This document shows positions 22,232-31,011 of a stretch of 44,184 nucleotides of DNA, piece after piece. Source of the stretch: Novosphingobium sp. B 225. Its GTDB lineage: Bacteria; Pseudomonadota; Alphaproteobacteria; Sphingomonadales; Sphingomonadaceae. The translations under genes and the position numbers were made by a program. The notes beneath the pieces were generated by a model. It was not told where the DNA came from, did not search any database, and was given only the letters and a program-made list of their open reading frames with translations. Numbering within the stretch: the stretch's first letter is position 1; each line of letters begins with the position of its first letter. The stretch lies in the NCBI RefSeq assembly GCF_002198665.1, contig NZ_MWLM01000037.1, forward strand, positions 92,675 to 136,858, written 5' to 3'.

Positions 22232-25210
22232 ATGAAGGGATTGCGCGGGCCTGCGTTTGGCCGTTTCATGCTTGGGGCATCGGCAATTGCCATCGGCTGC
22301 GGGGCGCAACCCGCCCTGGCGCAGAATGCGGCTCCGGAGAGCGTCGACAGCCAGGAAATCGTGGTCTCCGGCATCCGAGCCAGTCTGCGTGCTTCGATGG
22401 ACATCAAGCGTGATGCCCTGGGTGTCGTGGACGCAATCACCGCGGAAGACATCGGGAAATTCCCTGACACCAATCTGGCCGAATCGCTGCAGCGCATCAC
22501 GGGCGTATCAATCGACCGGCAAAGTGGCGAAGGTTCGAAGGTTACGGTTCGCGGCTTTGGGCCCGACTACAACCTGGTCTTGCTCAACGGACGGCAGATG
22601 CCCGCGTCGGGCGTGGGTGATTGCTGTTCGGCCCCTGCTTCGCGCAGCTTTGACTTCGCAAACCTTGCGGCCGAAGGGATCGCCGGGGTCGAAGTTTACA
22701 AGTCAGGCCGTGCCACCCTGCCGACCGGCGGGATCGGTTCGGTTATCAACATCAAGACCCCGCGTCCGCTCGATCGGCCCGGCTTCAAGGCCAGCATCGG
22801 TGTAAAGGGCGTGATCGATCACACCTTTGAAGGTACCGAAGTGACCCCCGAGGTGTCTGGCATTGTCAGTCAGACCTTTGCTGATGACACGATCGGGATC
22901 CTGGTCAGCGGTTCTTACCAGAAGCGCCGGGCCAGCATGGCGCAGTTCAGCGCTGGTTGGCGCGAAGGTTATCTGGGGAACGAAAACAACTGGGGCTCGC
23001 TCCCGGTCGATGCCAATGACTGGCGCGTCCAGTTCGTCAATCCGAACCTGCTCAACCAGATCCAGAACAAGCCTGATGCGACCGATGTGTATCAAGTGAC
23101 GCAGAACGCCGGTTACGATTTCACCGACATGGAACGTGAGCGCATCAACGGCCAACTGGTGCTTCAGTTCAAGCCGAGCGACTCGCTTTCTGCGGTGGTC
23201 GATTACACCTATTCGCAGAACACCATCGATGCGCGCACGAACAGCATCGGTGTGTGGTTCAACCACACCAACACCTCAAGCAGCTGGACCGATGGTCCGG
23301 CGGCGGGCCCGAACTTCTATGCTGAAGCATTCGGTGCCGGTGAAGGCAAGGATCTGGCAATCACCGGGGCCCTGGCGAAGAATCGCAACATCAACCAGTC
23401 GATTGGCGGCAACATTCGCTGGGATGGGCCGGGCGGACTGCGGCTTGAACTGGATGCCCATCACTCCACCGCTGAAAGCAAGCCGACTTCGCCCTATGGC
23501 AGCAACATCGCCGTTGGCAACGCGATCTTTGGCGTAGCCAGCCAGCGCACTGATTTTACCACCGAAATGCCGGTAATCTCGGTTGCGATGCATCCCGGTG
23601 CCGGGATTGCTGCGTCGAACATTCGCCCGGCCGGCAACGCTTTCCGCAACGGCTATATGAAGGATGAAATCAACCAGTACGCGCTGCGCGGCGGTTGGGA
23701 TTTCGACACCTCGCTTATCGAAAGTCTCGACTTCGGGGTGACCTACACCGAAAACAAGGTTCGTTCGGCCTTTGGTGTGATCCAGAATGACAGCTGGGGT
23801 GGTACGCTGACCGCGGCGCAGACCCCGGATGATCTTTACGCGATCACTCCGCTCTCGGCTGATCTGGCAGGCATGAACGGGGCAGCGGATGCTGCGATCA
23901 TCCCGAACTACTTCCGGATCAACACCAACGGATTGATCAATCTGCTGCAGTCGCAGCTTGGCATCTGCAACGGTGCGGCTGTTTCGGGCACCTGCCTCGC
24001 CAGTTTCACGACCGATCGTCGGATCAGCGAAAAGACCTTGTCACCGTATCTCCAGTCCACCCATGCCTTTGATCTCGGCGATGTCAGCGCCAAGCTGCGG
24101 CTGGGTCTGCGCTATGAGAAGACCAAGATCGATTCATCGGCGCTGGTGCCGATCCCGACCGGCACAAAGTGGGTGGCGGACAACGAGGTCACGGCGGTGT
24201 TCGGTACCGCTCAGGACTTTACCACGCTCAAAGGTGAATACGAAAACTGGCTGCCGGCCTTCGATCTTGACATCACGCCGATGGCGGACGTGAAGCTGCG
24301 CGCATCCTACAGCCACACGATCACCCGGCCCGACTATGGCCGGATGCAAGGCGGTATCACCATTGGTCAGCCGCTGCGTCCCAATGGCGGCAGCACTGCT
24401 AGCAGCGGTAACCCAGGGTTGCTTCCTTACCTGTCGAAGAACATCGATGTCTCGGCTGAGTGGTACTATGGCAGGGAAAGCTACATTTCGGTGGGCTTCT
24501 TCCACAAGCGGGTCAGCAACTACATTGCTGATGCCACCACGCAGGGCCCCTTGTTCAACCTGACCAATCCGGCGCAAGGCGCGGCCGTGCAAGCGGCTCG
24601 TGCGGCTTTGGGGGGCAATCCGTCCTTCGCGCAAATCCGCGATTGGGTCATGGTCAATCGCCCCGCGTTGTATGTTCCGGGTTCTCCGGCTGGCATATCC
24701 GGTGCAGCAAGTGACCCGGCCATGGTCTTCACCATCACCGCGCCAAGCAACAGCAATCAGGTTGCCAACCTGCATGGCTGGGAATTCGCCTTGCAGCACA
24801 GCTTCTGGGATACTGGTTTCGGCGCCCAACTGAACTATACGGTTGTGCGTAGCAATACGGATTACGACAACACACTGCGCTATACCGCAACGCAGTTCGC
24901 GGTTACCGGGATCAGCGACAGCGCCAATGCGGTGCTGTTCTATGACAAGAACGGTGTGCAGGCGCGCGTGGCCTATAACTGGCGTGACGGTTTCCTTTCG
25001 GGCTATGGCTTCGACCCGTTCTACATCAAGCCTTATGGCCAGTGGGATCTGAGCGCGAGCTATGAGTTCCGCAAGGGAATGACCCTGTTTGTCGAAGGCA
25101 TCAACGTGACCAAGGCGGACCGCAAGGGTCATATGCGCAATGAACAGACCGTCTTCTTTGCGGCTCCTGGCTATGCCCGCTATTCGGCAGGTTTGCGCTG
25201 GAACTTCTGA
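22232..25210 (+). CDS. TonB-dependent receptor, carbohydrate type (Xanthomonas/Caulobacter family)
   Basis: A 992-residue receptor. A signal peptide ends near AQPALAQ (about residue 31). The following EIVVSGIRASLRASMDIKR, ITAEDIGKFPDTNLAESLQRI and TGVSIDRQSGEGSKVTVRGF are the hallmark of the TIGR01782-type receptors that import oligosaccharides in Caulobacter, Xanthomonas and sphingomonads. The barrel ends in LRWNF. The ATG follows a GGAGGAG ribosome site. LacI-type operators 50-80 bp upstream, and the GH16, GH3, LacI and MFS genes downstream, point to import of beta-glucan (laminarin-like) oligosaccharides. A rho-independent terminator at 25245-25270 may reduce, but need not stop, transcription into the halogenase-like genes. 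Confidence 0.95.
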   Translation: MKGLRGPAFGRFMLGASAIAIGCGAQPALAQNAAPESVDSQEIVVSGIRASLRASMDIKRDALGVVDAITAEDIGKFPDTNLAESLQRITGVSIDRQSGEGSKVTVRGFGPDYNLVLLNGRQMPASGVGDCCSAPASRSFDFANLAAEGIAGVEVYKSGRATLPTGGIGSVINIKTPRPLDRPGFKASIGVKGVIDHTFEGTEVTPEVSGIVSQTFADDTIGILVSGSYQKRRASMAQFSAGWREGYLGNENNWGSLPVDANDWRVQFVNPNLLNQIQNKPDATDVYQVTQNAGYDFTDMERERINGQLVLQFKPSDSLSAVVDYTYSQNTIDARTNSIGVWFNHTNTSSSWTDGPAAGPNFYAEAFGAGEGKDLAITGALAKNRNINQSIGGNIRWDGPGGLRLELDAHHSTAESKPTSPYGSNIAVGNAIFGVASQRTDFTTEMPVISVAMHPGAGIAASNIRPAGNAFRNGYMKDEINQYALRGGWDFDTSLIESLDFGVTYTENKVRSAFGVIQNDSWGGTLTAAQTPDDLYAITPLSADLAGMNGAADAAIIPNYFRINTNGLINLLQSQLGICNGAAVSGTCLASFTTDRRISEKTLSPYLQSTHAFDLGDVSAKLRLGLRYEKTKIDSSALVPIPTGTKWVADNEVTAVFGTAQDFTTLKGEYENWLPAFDLDITPMADVKLRASYSHTITRPDYGRMQGGITIGQPLRPNGGSTASSGNPGLLPYLSKNIDVSAEWYYGRESYISVGFFHKRVSNYIADATTQGPLFNLTNPAQGAAVQAARAALGGNPSFAQIRDWVMVNRPALYVPGSPAGISGAASDPAMVFTITAPSNSNQVANLHGWEFALQHSFWDTGFGAQLNYTVVRSNTDYDNTLRYTATQFAVTGISDSANAVLFYDKNGVQARVAYNWRDGFLSGYGFDPFYIKPYGQWDLSASYEFRKGMTLFVEGINVTKADRKGHMRNEQTVFFAAPGYARYSAGLRWNF

Positions 25211-25244
25211 CGAACGGCTTGATCGTCGCAGCGTCGGGTGGAAA

Positions 25245-25270
25245 GGTCGCTCCGCAAGGGGCGGCTTTTT
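25245..25270 (+). terminator. Rho-independent terminator after the TBDR gene
   Basis: A 9-bp stem (GGTCGCTCC with GGGGCGGCT, three G-U pairs) closes a GCAA tetraloop and is followed by a run of five to six T. It starts 34 bp after the receptor stop codon and ends 20 bp before the next gene. It may act as an attenuator that keeps the receptor more abundant than the downstream enzymes. Confidence 0.65.
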
Positions 25271-25290
25271 CCGCTTTAGGACAATGATGG

Positions 25291-26838
25291 ATGCGCGGGA
25301 TGCATGACGGGCAGATCAGGTCGGTCGTGGTGCTGGGCGGCGGGACGGCCGGCTGGCTTGCGGCAGCCTATCTGGCGGCAAGCGCGCGTGCGTCCGGGTC
25401 CGAAATTACCATCACTGTAATCGAGGCACCTGATATTCCCACCGTCGGTGTGGGTGAAGGGACCTGGCCGACGCTGCGCGCCACGCTGCAGGCGATTGGC
25501 ATCGCTGAGGCCGATTTCATTCGCGCCTGCGATGCCACGTTCAAGCAGGGGTCGCGGTTCGACGGCTGGGTCGATGGCACAGTGGGGGATAGCTACCTCC
25601 ATCCGTTTTCTCCGCCGCCGCAGGGTGATGCTTCCGGTTTGCTGGCCGCCTGGCGGTCTGGCGACCTGTCGTTCGGCGCAGCCATGACCCCGCAGCATGC
25701 GGTCTGCGCCGCCGGTTTGGCACCGCGCCAGCCTGGCATGCCTGACTATGCCGGGGCCTTGAACTATGCCTACCATTTCGATGCCACGAAGTTCGCTGTC
25801 TTGCTCGCGAGTCATGCGTCCGATTGCCTTGGCGTTCGCCATATTGCTGACCGGGTAACGGCCGTGATCCCGGCAGAATGCGGGGATATTGCAGCACTAG
25901 TCACCGCAGAGCATGGCGAGATTACCGGGGATATGTTCATCGATTGCTCTGGCCAATCGGCGCTGCTGATCGGTCAGCACTATGGGGTCCAATGGGTTGA
26001 TCGGTCGGATGTGTTGTTCAATGATCGAGCCTTGGCGCTGCAGGTTCGAACCCTGCCGGGTTGCGAGATCGCATCCCAGACGGTCGGCACTGCTCACCGC
26101 GCGGGCTGGATCTGGGACATTGCCCTGCCTGAACGGCGGGGAATCGGTTGTGTCTATTCCTCGCGGTTTCTGGATGACGATGCCGCCCGGGCGATCCTGA
26201 TCGATCATATCGCCAAGGCAGTTCCCGGCGTCGATCCGGCATTGCTTGAGCCGCGCCGTCTGTTGTTCCCGACCGGCTACCGCGGTGAATTGTGGCACCG
26301 CAATTGCCTGGCGATCGGGCAGGCTGCGGGGTTTATCGAGCCACTTGAAGCTTCGGCAATCGTGATGATCGAACTGTCGCTGCGTGCTCTTGCCGAGAAT
26401 TTCCCGCGGAGACGTTCGACCGTGCCGTTTCTGGCAGAACGGTTCAACACGCTGTTCCATTATCGCTGGGAACGTGTCATCGAATTTCTCAAGTTGCACT
26501 ATGTGTTGAGCCAACGGTCCGAACCATACTGGCAAGCGCACCGCGATCCGGCGACCGTCCCGGCACGTCTGGCAGCGCAGCTGGGCCTGTGGCGCGATCA
26601 GCCGCCCTCGATCTGGGATTTCATGCAGATTGACGAAGTGTTTCCCGCAGCCAGCCAGCAATTTGTGCTTTACGGCATGGGTTTTGCCGTTCCACCCGGC
26701 CTGCAACCAAGGCCGGATACGCAACACCAGCTGGCAGAGATAGCGCGGCGCGGGCGTGCGCTGACCACGTCTTTACCCACCAATCGCGCCTATGCGGACC
26801 GCCTGCGCGCCGTCACCCCTTGCCAAGGACAGGCCTGA
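25291..26838 (+). CDS. Flavin-dependent tryptophan-halogenase-like protein, variant motif
   Basis: A 515-residue member of the tryptophan halogenase family. The FAD motif [19 protein letters not shown] (12-30) is intact. [10 protein letters not shown] (53-62) and the catalytic-lysine segment ATFKQGSRF (Lys85) are present, as is IEPLEASAI in the late part. The family-defining WxWxIP reads WIWDIA here (residues 273-278): the Pro is replaced by Ala278. It may therefore not oxygenate FADH2 in the usual way. The second halogenase-like gene at 28562 keeps the motif. It is followed by SapC and cupin genes with almost no gaps. Such gene sets beside carbohydrate TBDRs are widespread but their substrate is unknown. 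Confidence 0.88.
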   Translation: MRGMHDGQIRSVVVLGGGTAGWLAAAYLAASARASGSEITITVIEAPDIPTVGVGEGTWPTLRATLQAIGIAEADFIRACDATFKQGSRFDGWVDGTVGDSYLHPFSPPPQGDASGLLAAWRSGDLSFGAAMTPQHAVCAAGLAPRQPGMPDYAGALNYAYHFDATKFAVLLASHASDCLGVRHIADRVTAVIPAECGDIAALVTAEHGEITGDMFIDCSGQSALLIGQHYGVQWVDRSDVLFNDRALALQVRTLPGCEIASQTVGTAHRAGWIWDIALPERRGIGCVYSSRFLDDDAARAILIDHIAKAVPGVDPALLEPRRLLFPTGYRGELWHRNCLAIGQAAGFIEPLEASAIVMIELSLRALAENFPRRRSTVPFLAERFNTLFHYRWERVIEFLKLHYVLSQRSEPYWQAHRDPATVPARLAAQLGLWRDQPPSIWDFMQIDEVFPAASQQFVLYGMGFAVPPGLQPRPDTQHQLAEIARRGRALTTSLPTNRAYADRLRAVTPCQGQA

Positions 26839-26839
26839 C

Positions 26840-27556
26840 ATGAGCAATCACCAGATCGTCAACAATACCCAGCACCGTGACCTGCGGGTCCGCGCCGATC
26901 ACGGCGTGGAGCTGGGGGATGGGGTAATGGCCTGTCTGACCGTGCCTTATGAATTTCGCAGAGTTCAGGCGGAATTCCCGATCGTGTTCCGGCGCGATCT
27001 GGAAAGCGGGACTTTTTCCGCCTTGGCCCTGTTCGGCTTTGAAGAAGGCGAAAACCTCTTCCTTGAAGGGGATCACTGGGACGCCACCTACAAGCCGCTG
27101 GCGCTCAGTATCCAGCCTTTCCTGGTCGGCCATGGTCCCGGGCCCGGTGCGCAGGTTCATGTTGATTTGGACCACCCCCGCGTAACCCGCGCGGGCAACG
27201 ACGGCATTCTGTTGTTCGGCGCTGATGGTCAGCCCAGCCCCTATGTCGAAGCCGTGGCTGAACAGCTCGGTGATCTCGATCAAGGCTACCGCGCCGCCGG
27301 GGCCTTTTTTGCCACGCTGGAAAGCCATGCCCTGCTTGAGCCCTTTGCGCTCGAAGTGCCGCTGGCCGACGGTTCGCGGCATTCGCTGGTGGGGTTCCAT
27401 ACGATCGATGAGGCACGGTTGCAGTCGCTCGGGGGGGAGGCGCTGGATGAATTGCACCGTGCTGGACACCTGATGCCATTGTTCATGGCGCTGGCTTCAC
27501 TTTCGAACTTCAGCGAACTGGTGGCGCGCCGCAACCGCAAGACCGGGCATGGCTGA
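26840..27556 (+). CDS. SapC family protein
   Basis: A 238-residue SapC-like protein; the family name comes from S-layer-associated proteins but the role is unknown. Visible features are VPYEFRRVQAEFPIVFRRD (about 35-55), FSALALFGFEEGENLFL, YKPLALSIQPFLVG and a conserved QRPF-like middle region. The C terminus has ALDELHRAGHLMPLFMALASLSN. There is no signal peptide or membrane segment, so it is cytoplasmic. I chose the ATG at 26840, one base after the halogenase-like stop codon, rather than an upstream start at 26792 that overlaps the previous gene. It overlaps the cupin gene by 8 bp. The position between two halogenase-like genes is conserved in this type of locus. Confidence 0.88.
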   Translation: MSNHQIVNNTQHRDLRVRADHGVELGDGVMACLTVPYEFRRVQAEFPIVFRRDLESGTFSALALFGFEEGENLFLEGDHWDATYKPLALSIQPFLVGHGPGPGAQVHVDLDHPRVTRAGNDGILLFGADGQPSPYVEAVAEQLGDLDQGYRAAGAFFATLESHALLEPFALEVPLADGSRHSLVGFHTIDEARLQSLGGEALDELHRAGHLMPLFMALASLSNFSELVARRNRKTGHG

Positions 27557-28565
27557 ACGGCCCAGCCCTTCTCTCGTGGCTGAAGCCACGCCGGCCGATC
27601 TGGCCGGGCTCGACGCACGGCTGCAGGGCGCCGTCACGCCTTTCGTGATACGCAGGCTGGCTGCGCACTGGCCGCTGGTCAATGCCGGGCTTGCGGGCCG
27701 GGAGGAAGCCTTTGCCTATCTGCGCGGGCATGCCCGGGACCGCGAATTTATCTATTCAGTCGGGGCCGCGGGCAGCGGTGCTTCATTGTTCTACGACGAA
27801 GCGATGGTGGTTAATTTTCGTACGGAAAGAGCCCGCGCGGGAGCGATGCTGGATGAGATCGCGGCAGCCGCGCAAGCGGGCGATGGACAGGTGGTCTATG
27901 CCGGATCGATCGACATTCCGGACTATTTCCCGACACTAGGCCAGACCAATGCAATCGATCTTGGCCTGCGGGAGCCCCTGGCCAGCATCTGGATCGGTAC
28001 TGCTACCACGGTTGCCGCGCACAGTGATTTTCCGGACAACCTTGCGATCTGCGCGGTTGGCCGACGGCGGTTTACCCTGTTTCCACCCGATCAGTTCGCC
28101 AACCTCTATCTTGGGCCGCTTGACAACACGCCAGCTGGACGCGCGGTCAGCATGGTCGATCACCAGAATCCGGACTTTGTACGGCACCCCGGCTATCGGG
28201 AAGCTCTGGCAGCGGCCCAGATTGCCGATCTTGAACCTGGCGATGCTCTGTTTGTGCCATCGGGCTGGTATCACCGGGTTGAAGCGCAGGCGCCGCTCAA
28301 TGTGTTGGTCAATTACTGGTGGCGTACCAGCCCGCGCTGGATGGGTGAACCGCAGGAAGCCATGCTCCACGCGCTGCTCTCGATCCGTGACCTGCCTGAA
28401 CATCAGCGCGACGTTTGGCGCAAGATGTTCGAGCATTACGTTTTTTCGGGCGGCGCCAAGGCTGCTGAACATCTGCCCGAACCGGCCCGCGGCGTGCTGG
28501 CCCGATTGCGGACCGAAACCGCGGGCCGCTTGCGCTCGTTCCTTTTGCGGAGTCTCTCGCGATGA
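27549..28565 (+). CDS. Cupin-like / JmjC-type Fe(II)- and 2-oxoglutarate-dependent oxygenase
   Basis: A 338-residue cupin_8/JmjC-type protein. The iron ligands are visible as HSD (His158, Asp160 in TTVAAHSDFPDNLA) and His242 in VPSGWYHRVEAQ, on the jelly-roll core (about 115-260). GRRRFTLFPPDQFANLYLGP and LEPGDALFVPSGWYH are the classical strands of factor-inhibiting-HIF-like hydroxylases. An N-terminal helical region (LQGAVTPFVIRRLAAHWPLV) matches the same group. It would hydroxylate a protein or small-molecule side chain. It lies between SapC and the second halogenase-like gene with 4-8 bp overlaps. Together with the flavin enzymes it suggests oxidative tailoring of an unknown shared target. 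Confidence 0.9.
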   Translation: MAERPSPSLVAEATPADLAGLDARLQGAVTPFVIRRLAAHWPLVNAGLAGREEAFAYLRGHARDREFIYSVGAAGSGASLFYDEAMVVNFRTERARAGAMLDEIAAAAQAGDGQVVYAGSIDIPDYFPTLGQTNAIDLGLREPLASIWIGTATTVAAHSDFPDNLAICAVGRRRFTLFPPDQFANLYLGPLDNTPAGRAVSMVDHQNPDFVRHPGYREALAAAQIADLEPGDALFVPSGWYHRVEAQAPLNVLVNYWWRTSPRWMGEPQEAMLHALLSIRDLPEHQRDVWRKMFEHYVFSGGAKAAEHLPEPARGVLARLRTETAGRLRSFLLRSLSR

Positions 28566-30064
28566 ATGTCCCCATGCCACCTGCAACACCGCGCCGGATA
28601 GTGATCGCGGGCGGCGGCACCGCTGGTTGGATGACTGCAGCGGCGCTGGCGCGCACGCTTGGTGAAGTTATCCAACTGACACTGATCGAATCTGACGCGA
28701 TCGGCACGATCGGAGTGGGAGAAAGCACGATCCCGCCGCTGGTGCTCTACAACCGCCTGCTTGGAATCGCCGAGGCTGATTTCATGCGGGCCACTCAGGC
28801 CACCTTCAAGCTCGGCATCAAGTTCGAAAACTGGAAGGATCTGGGCGAGACCTATTTTCATTCATTCGGCGCTGCGGGCAAGGACCATTGGTCGGCGGGA
28901 TTTCAGCACTTCTGGCTCCATGGACTGGCCCAGGGGCATAGTCACAGCTACGATGACTATTGCCTTGAACTGAAGGCGGCACTGGAGAGCAAGTTTGCGC
29001 ACCTTCCCGAAGAGCGGATGAACTATGCCTATCAGCTTGATGCCGGGCTCTATGCCGCATTCCTGCGCCGCATGGCTGAAGGCGATGGGGCGACGCGGAT
29101 CGAAGGCAAGATTGGCGAAGTCGAACTTGACGGCGAAAGTGGCAACATCGCAGCGTTGCGCCTTGAAGACGGGCGGCGGATCGAAGGTGACCTGTTCATT
29201 GATTGCACCGGGTTTCGGGCACTAATGATTGAAGGCGCGCTCAAGGCAGGGTTCGACGACTGGCGATCATTCCTTGCCTGTGACAGTGCGATTGCGATCC
29301 AGACGTCCAGCGTTCGCCCGCCTGTGCCCTATACGCGCGCCATTGCACACGATGCCGGGTGGCAGTGGCGCATCCCGTTGCAACACCGTCAGGGCAACGG
29401 AATCGTCTATTGCAGTCGCTTCCTGGACCGCGATGCCGCGCTGCAGCGCCTGTTCGACTCGATCGAGGGTGAGCGCCTGGTGGTGCCCAATTTCATCAGT
29501 TATGTCACCGGCGTGCGGCGCAAGCAGTGGCATCGCAATTGCATTGCAGTAGGGCTTTCTGGTGGGTTCCTTGAGCCGCTTGAGTCAACCGCGATACATC
29601 TGATCCAGCGCGCGGTCCTCAGGATCATCCGGATGCTTCCAGCGGGCGCGATCAGCGAACGTGACATTGCTGAATTCAACGATCAGCAACTGACGGACAT
29701 GGAGCAGATCCGGGACTTCCTGATCCTCCACTATAAGGTAACCAATCGCCGTGACAGCCCGTTCTGGCGTGAATGCGCCGATCGGGAAATCCCGCCAAGT
29801 CTTGAGCAGAAGATCGAACTGTTCCGCGAAACCGGGCGAGTGTTTCGCAAGAACGAAGAACTGTTTTCGGAAAACAGCTGGGCTCAGGTGATGATGGGGC
29901 AGGGCATCATCCCGCAAAGTTATCACCCGGTTGCGGCCAAGCTGCGTGCCGGAGAACTCGACAAATTTCTCTCATCCTTGCGCCACGGCATTGCCGATAC
30001 TGTGGCCTCTTTGCCGGCGCATCACGATTATGTTGCCCGCTATTGCGGAGCCGTTCGCAGGTGA
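28562..30064 (+). CDS. Flavin-dependent tryptophan halogenase-like protein
   Basis: A 500-residue protein with all main halogenase features: FAD-binding IAGGGTAGWMTAAAL (15-29), GVGESTIPPL (51-60), the catalytic lysine Lys83 in ATFKLGIKFENW, the WxWxIP motif as WQWRIP (267-272), and GGFLEPLESTAI with Glu338/Glu341, which binds near the halide site. These residues match the positions known from PrnA/RebH, so it should form hypohalous acid and a lysine haloamine. The natural substrate is not tryptophan by necessity: many members of this TBDR-linked group act on indole-like compounds or have no known substrate. It overlaps the cupin gene by 4 bp and the GH16 gene by 4 bp. A flavin reductase is not encoded nearby. 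Confidence 0.92.
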   Translation: MNVPMPPATPRRIVIAGGGTAGWMTAAALARTLGEVIQLTLIESDAIGTIGVGESTIPPLVLYNRLLGIAEADFMRATQATFKLGIKFENWKDLGETYFHSFGAAGKDHWSAGFQHFWLHGLAQGHSHSYDDYCLELKAALESKFAHLPEERMNYAYQLDAGLYAAFLRRMAEGDGATRIEGKIGEVELDGESGNIAALRLEDGRRIEGDLFIDCTGFRALMIEGALKAGFDDWRSFLACDSAIAIQTSSVRPPVPYTRAIAHDAGWQWRIPLQHRQGNGIVYCSRFLDRDAALQRLFDSIEGERLVVPNFISYVTGVRRKQWHRNCIAVGLSGGFLEPLESTAIHLIQRAVLRIIRMLPAGAISERDIAEFNDQQLTDMEQIRDFLILHYKVTNRRDSPFWRECADREIPPSLEQKIELFRETGRVFRKNEELFSENSWAQVMMGQGIIPQSYHPVAAKLRAGELDKFLSSLRHGIADTVASLPAHHDYVARYCGAVRR

Positions 30065-31008
30065 GGCCGGTGCTGCCCTTGATCCGGTTCGGACTTTTGG
30101 TCGGGCTATTACAGGCGGCAGTGCCGATTGCAGCCGCACCGCAAGATGACTGGAAGCTGGTTTGGTCGGATGAGTTTAATGCTGCGCGAATCGACCGGCG
30201 CAAGTGGCGGTTCGACGTGGATTGCTGGGGCGGGGGCAATGACGAGCGCCAGTGTTATACCAAGAGTGCGCGCAATGCCGGGATCGAAAACGGCAAGCTG
30301 GTGATCACGGCGCGGCATGAACGATCGTCTGGCCATGCCCTGCCCAAGCATTTGCGCGCAGCCTCCGCGGCATCCGGCGCACAGGCAACCCGGCAATTCT
30401 CCTCGGCACGGTTGAGCACCAGGGGCAAGGCTGCCTGGCGCTATGGCAAGATCGAAGTCCGGGCCAGATTGCCGCAAGGACAGGGCACCTGGCCAGCGAT
30501 CTGGATGCTGCCACGCGCCGATACCTATGGCGCCTGGGCGGCATCCGGCGAAATCGATGTGCTTGAGACCGTGAACCTTGGGGTGGCGTGCCAATCCTGC
30601 TCAACCGGCCGCGAAGACACCATCCTGGGCACTCTTCATTTCGGGGATCGCTGGCCCAGGAATACTCTTAGGAGTGAAGAATTTCACGCTGCCGCGGTGC
30701 TTGAAGGTTTTCATACCTTTGCGGTTGAGTGGGAGCCTGGCCAGATCACCTGGCAACTGGACGGCCAGACCTATGCGAGGCGCGTGGCAAGTGAGTGGTG
30801 GTCAGCGGGCACGAAGAAGCCTGGGGCACCATTTGACCGTGAATTCTATCTGATCCTCAATCTGGCAATCGGCGGCAAGCTGGCCGAAGGGCGCGGGCTG
30901 GGCGGCGTGCACGCAGATGGCTATCCAAAGCGCTTCGAGATCGACTGGGTTCGGGTCTGGCAAAAACCCGCGCACGGCGTTACGCCACGGCGCAAAGGGG
31001 GAAACTGA
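30061..31008 (+). CDS. Glycoside hydrolase family 16 (laminarinase-like endo-beta-glucanase)
   Basis: A 315-residue secreted enzyme. A signal peptide spans about residues 1-27 (LPLIRFGLLVGLLQAAVPIAA). The GH16 jelly-roll starts at DWKLVWSDEFNAARIDRRKW. The catalytic motif is EIDVLE with nucleophile Glu164, Asp166 and acid/base Glu169, of the beta-bulge type with one extra residue as in bacterial laminarinases. The strands YGKIEVRARLPQGQGTWPAIWMLP and FHTFAVEWEPGQITWQLDG are typical. It would cut beta-1,3- or mixed-linkage glucan in the periplasm or outside the cell. The start is GTG at 30061, which overlaps the halogenase-like stop codon (GTGA); a TTG at 30043 is the alternative. Its product should be taken further by the GH3 at 33353. 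Confidence 0.92.
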   Translation: MRPVLPLIRFGLLVGLLQAAVPIAAAPQDDWKLVWSDEFNAARIDRRKWRFDVDCWGGGNDERQCYTKSARNAGIENGKLVITARHERSSGHALPKHLRAASAASGAQATRQFSSARLSTRGKAAWRYGKIEVRARLPQGQGTWPAIWMLPRADTYGAWAASGEIDVLETVNLGVACQSCSTGREDTILGTLHFGDRWPRNTLRSEEFHAAAVLEGFHTFAVEWEPGQITWQLDGQTYARRVASEWWSAGTKKPGAPFDREFYLILNLAIGGKLAEGRGLGGVHADGYPKRFEIDWVRVWQKPAHGVTPRRKGGN

Positions 31009-31011
31009 TCC

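Noticed and set aside
26040..26060. GTTCGAACCCTGCC, which resembles the T-arm of a tRNA gene
   Set aside because: It lies inside the intact halogenase-like coding region at 25291-26838, and no acceptor or anticodon arm can be built around it.
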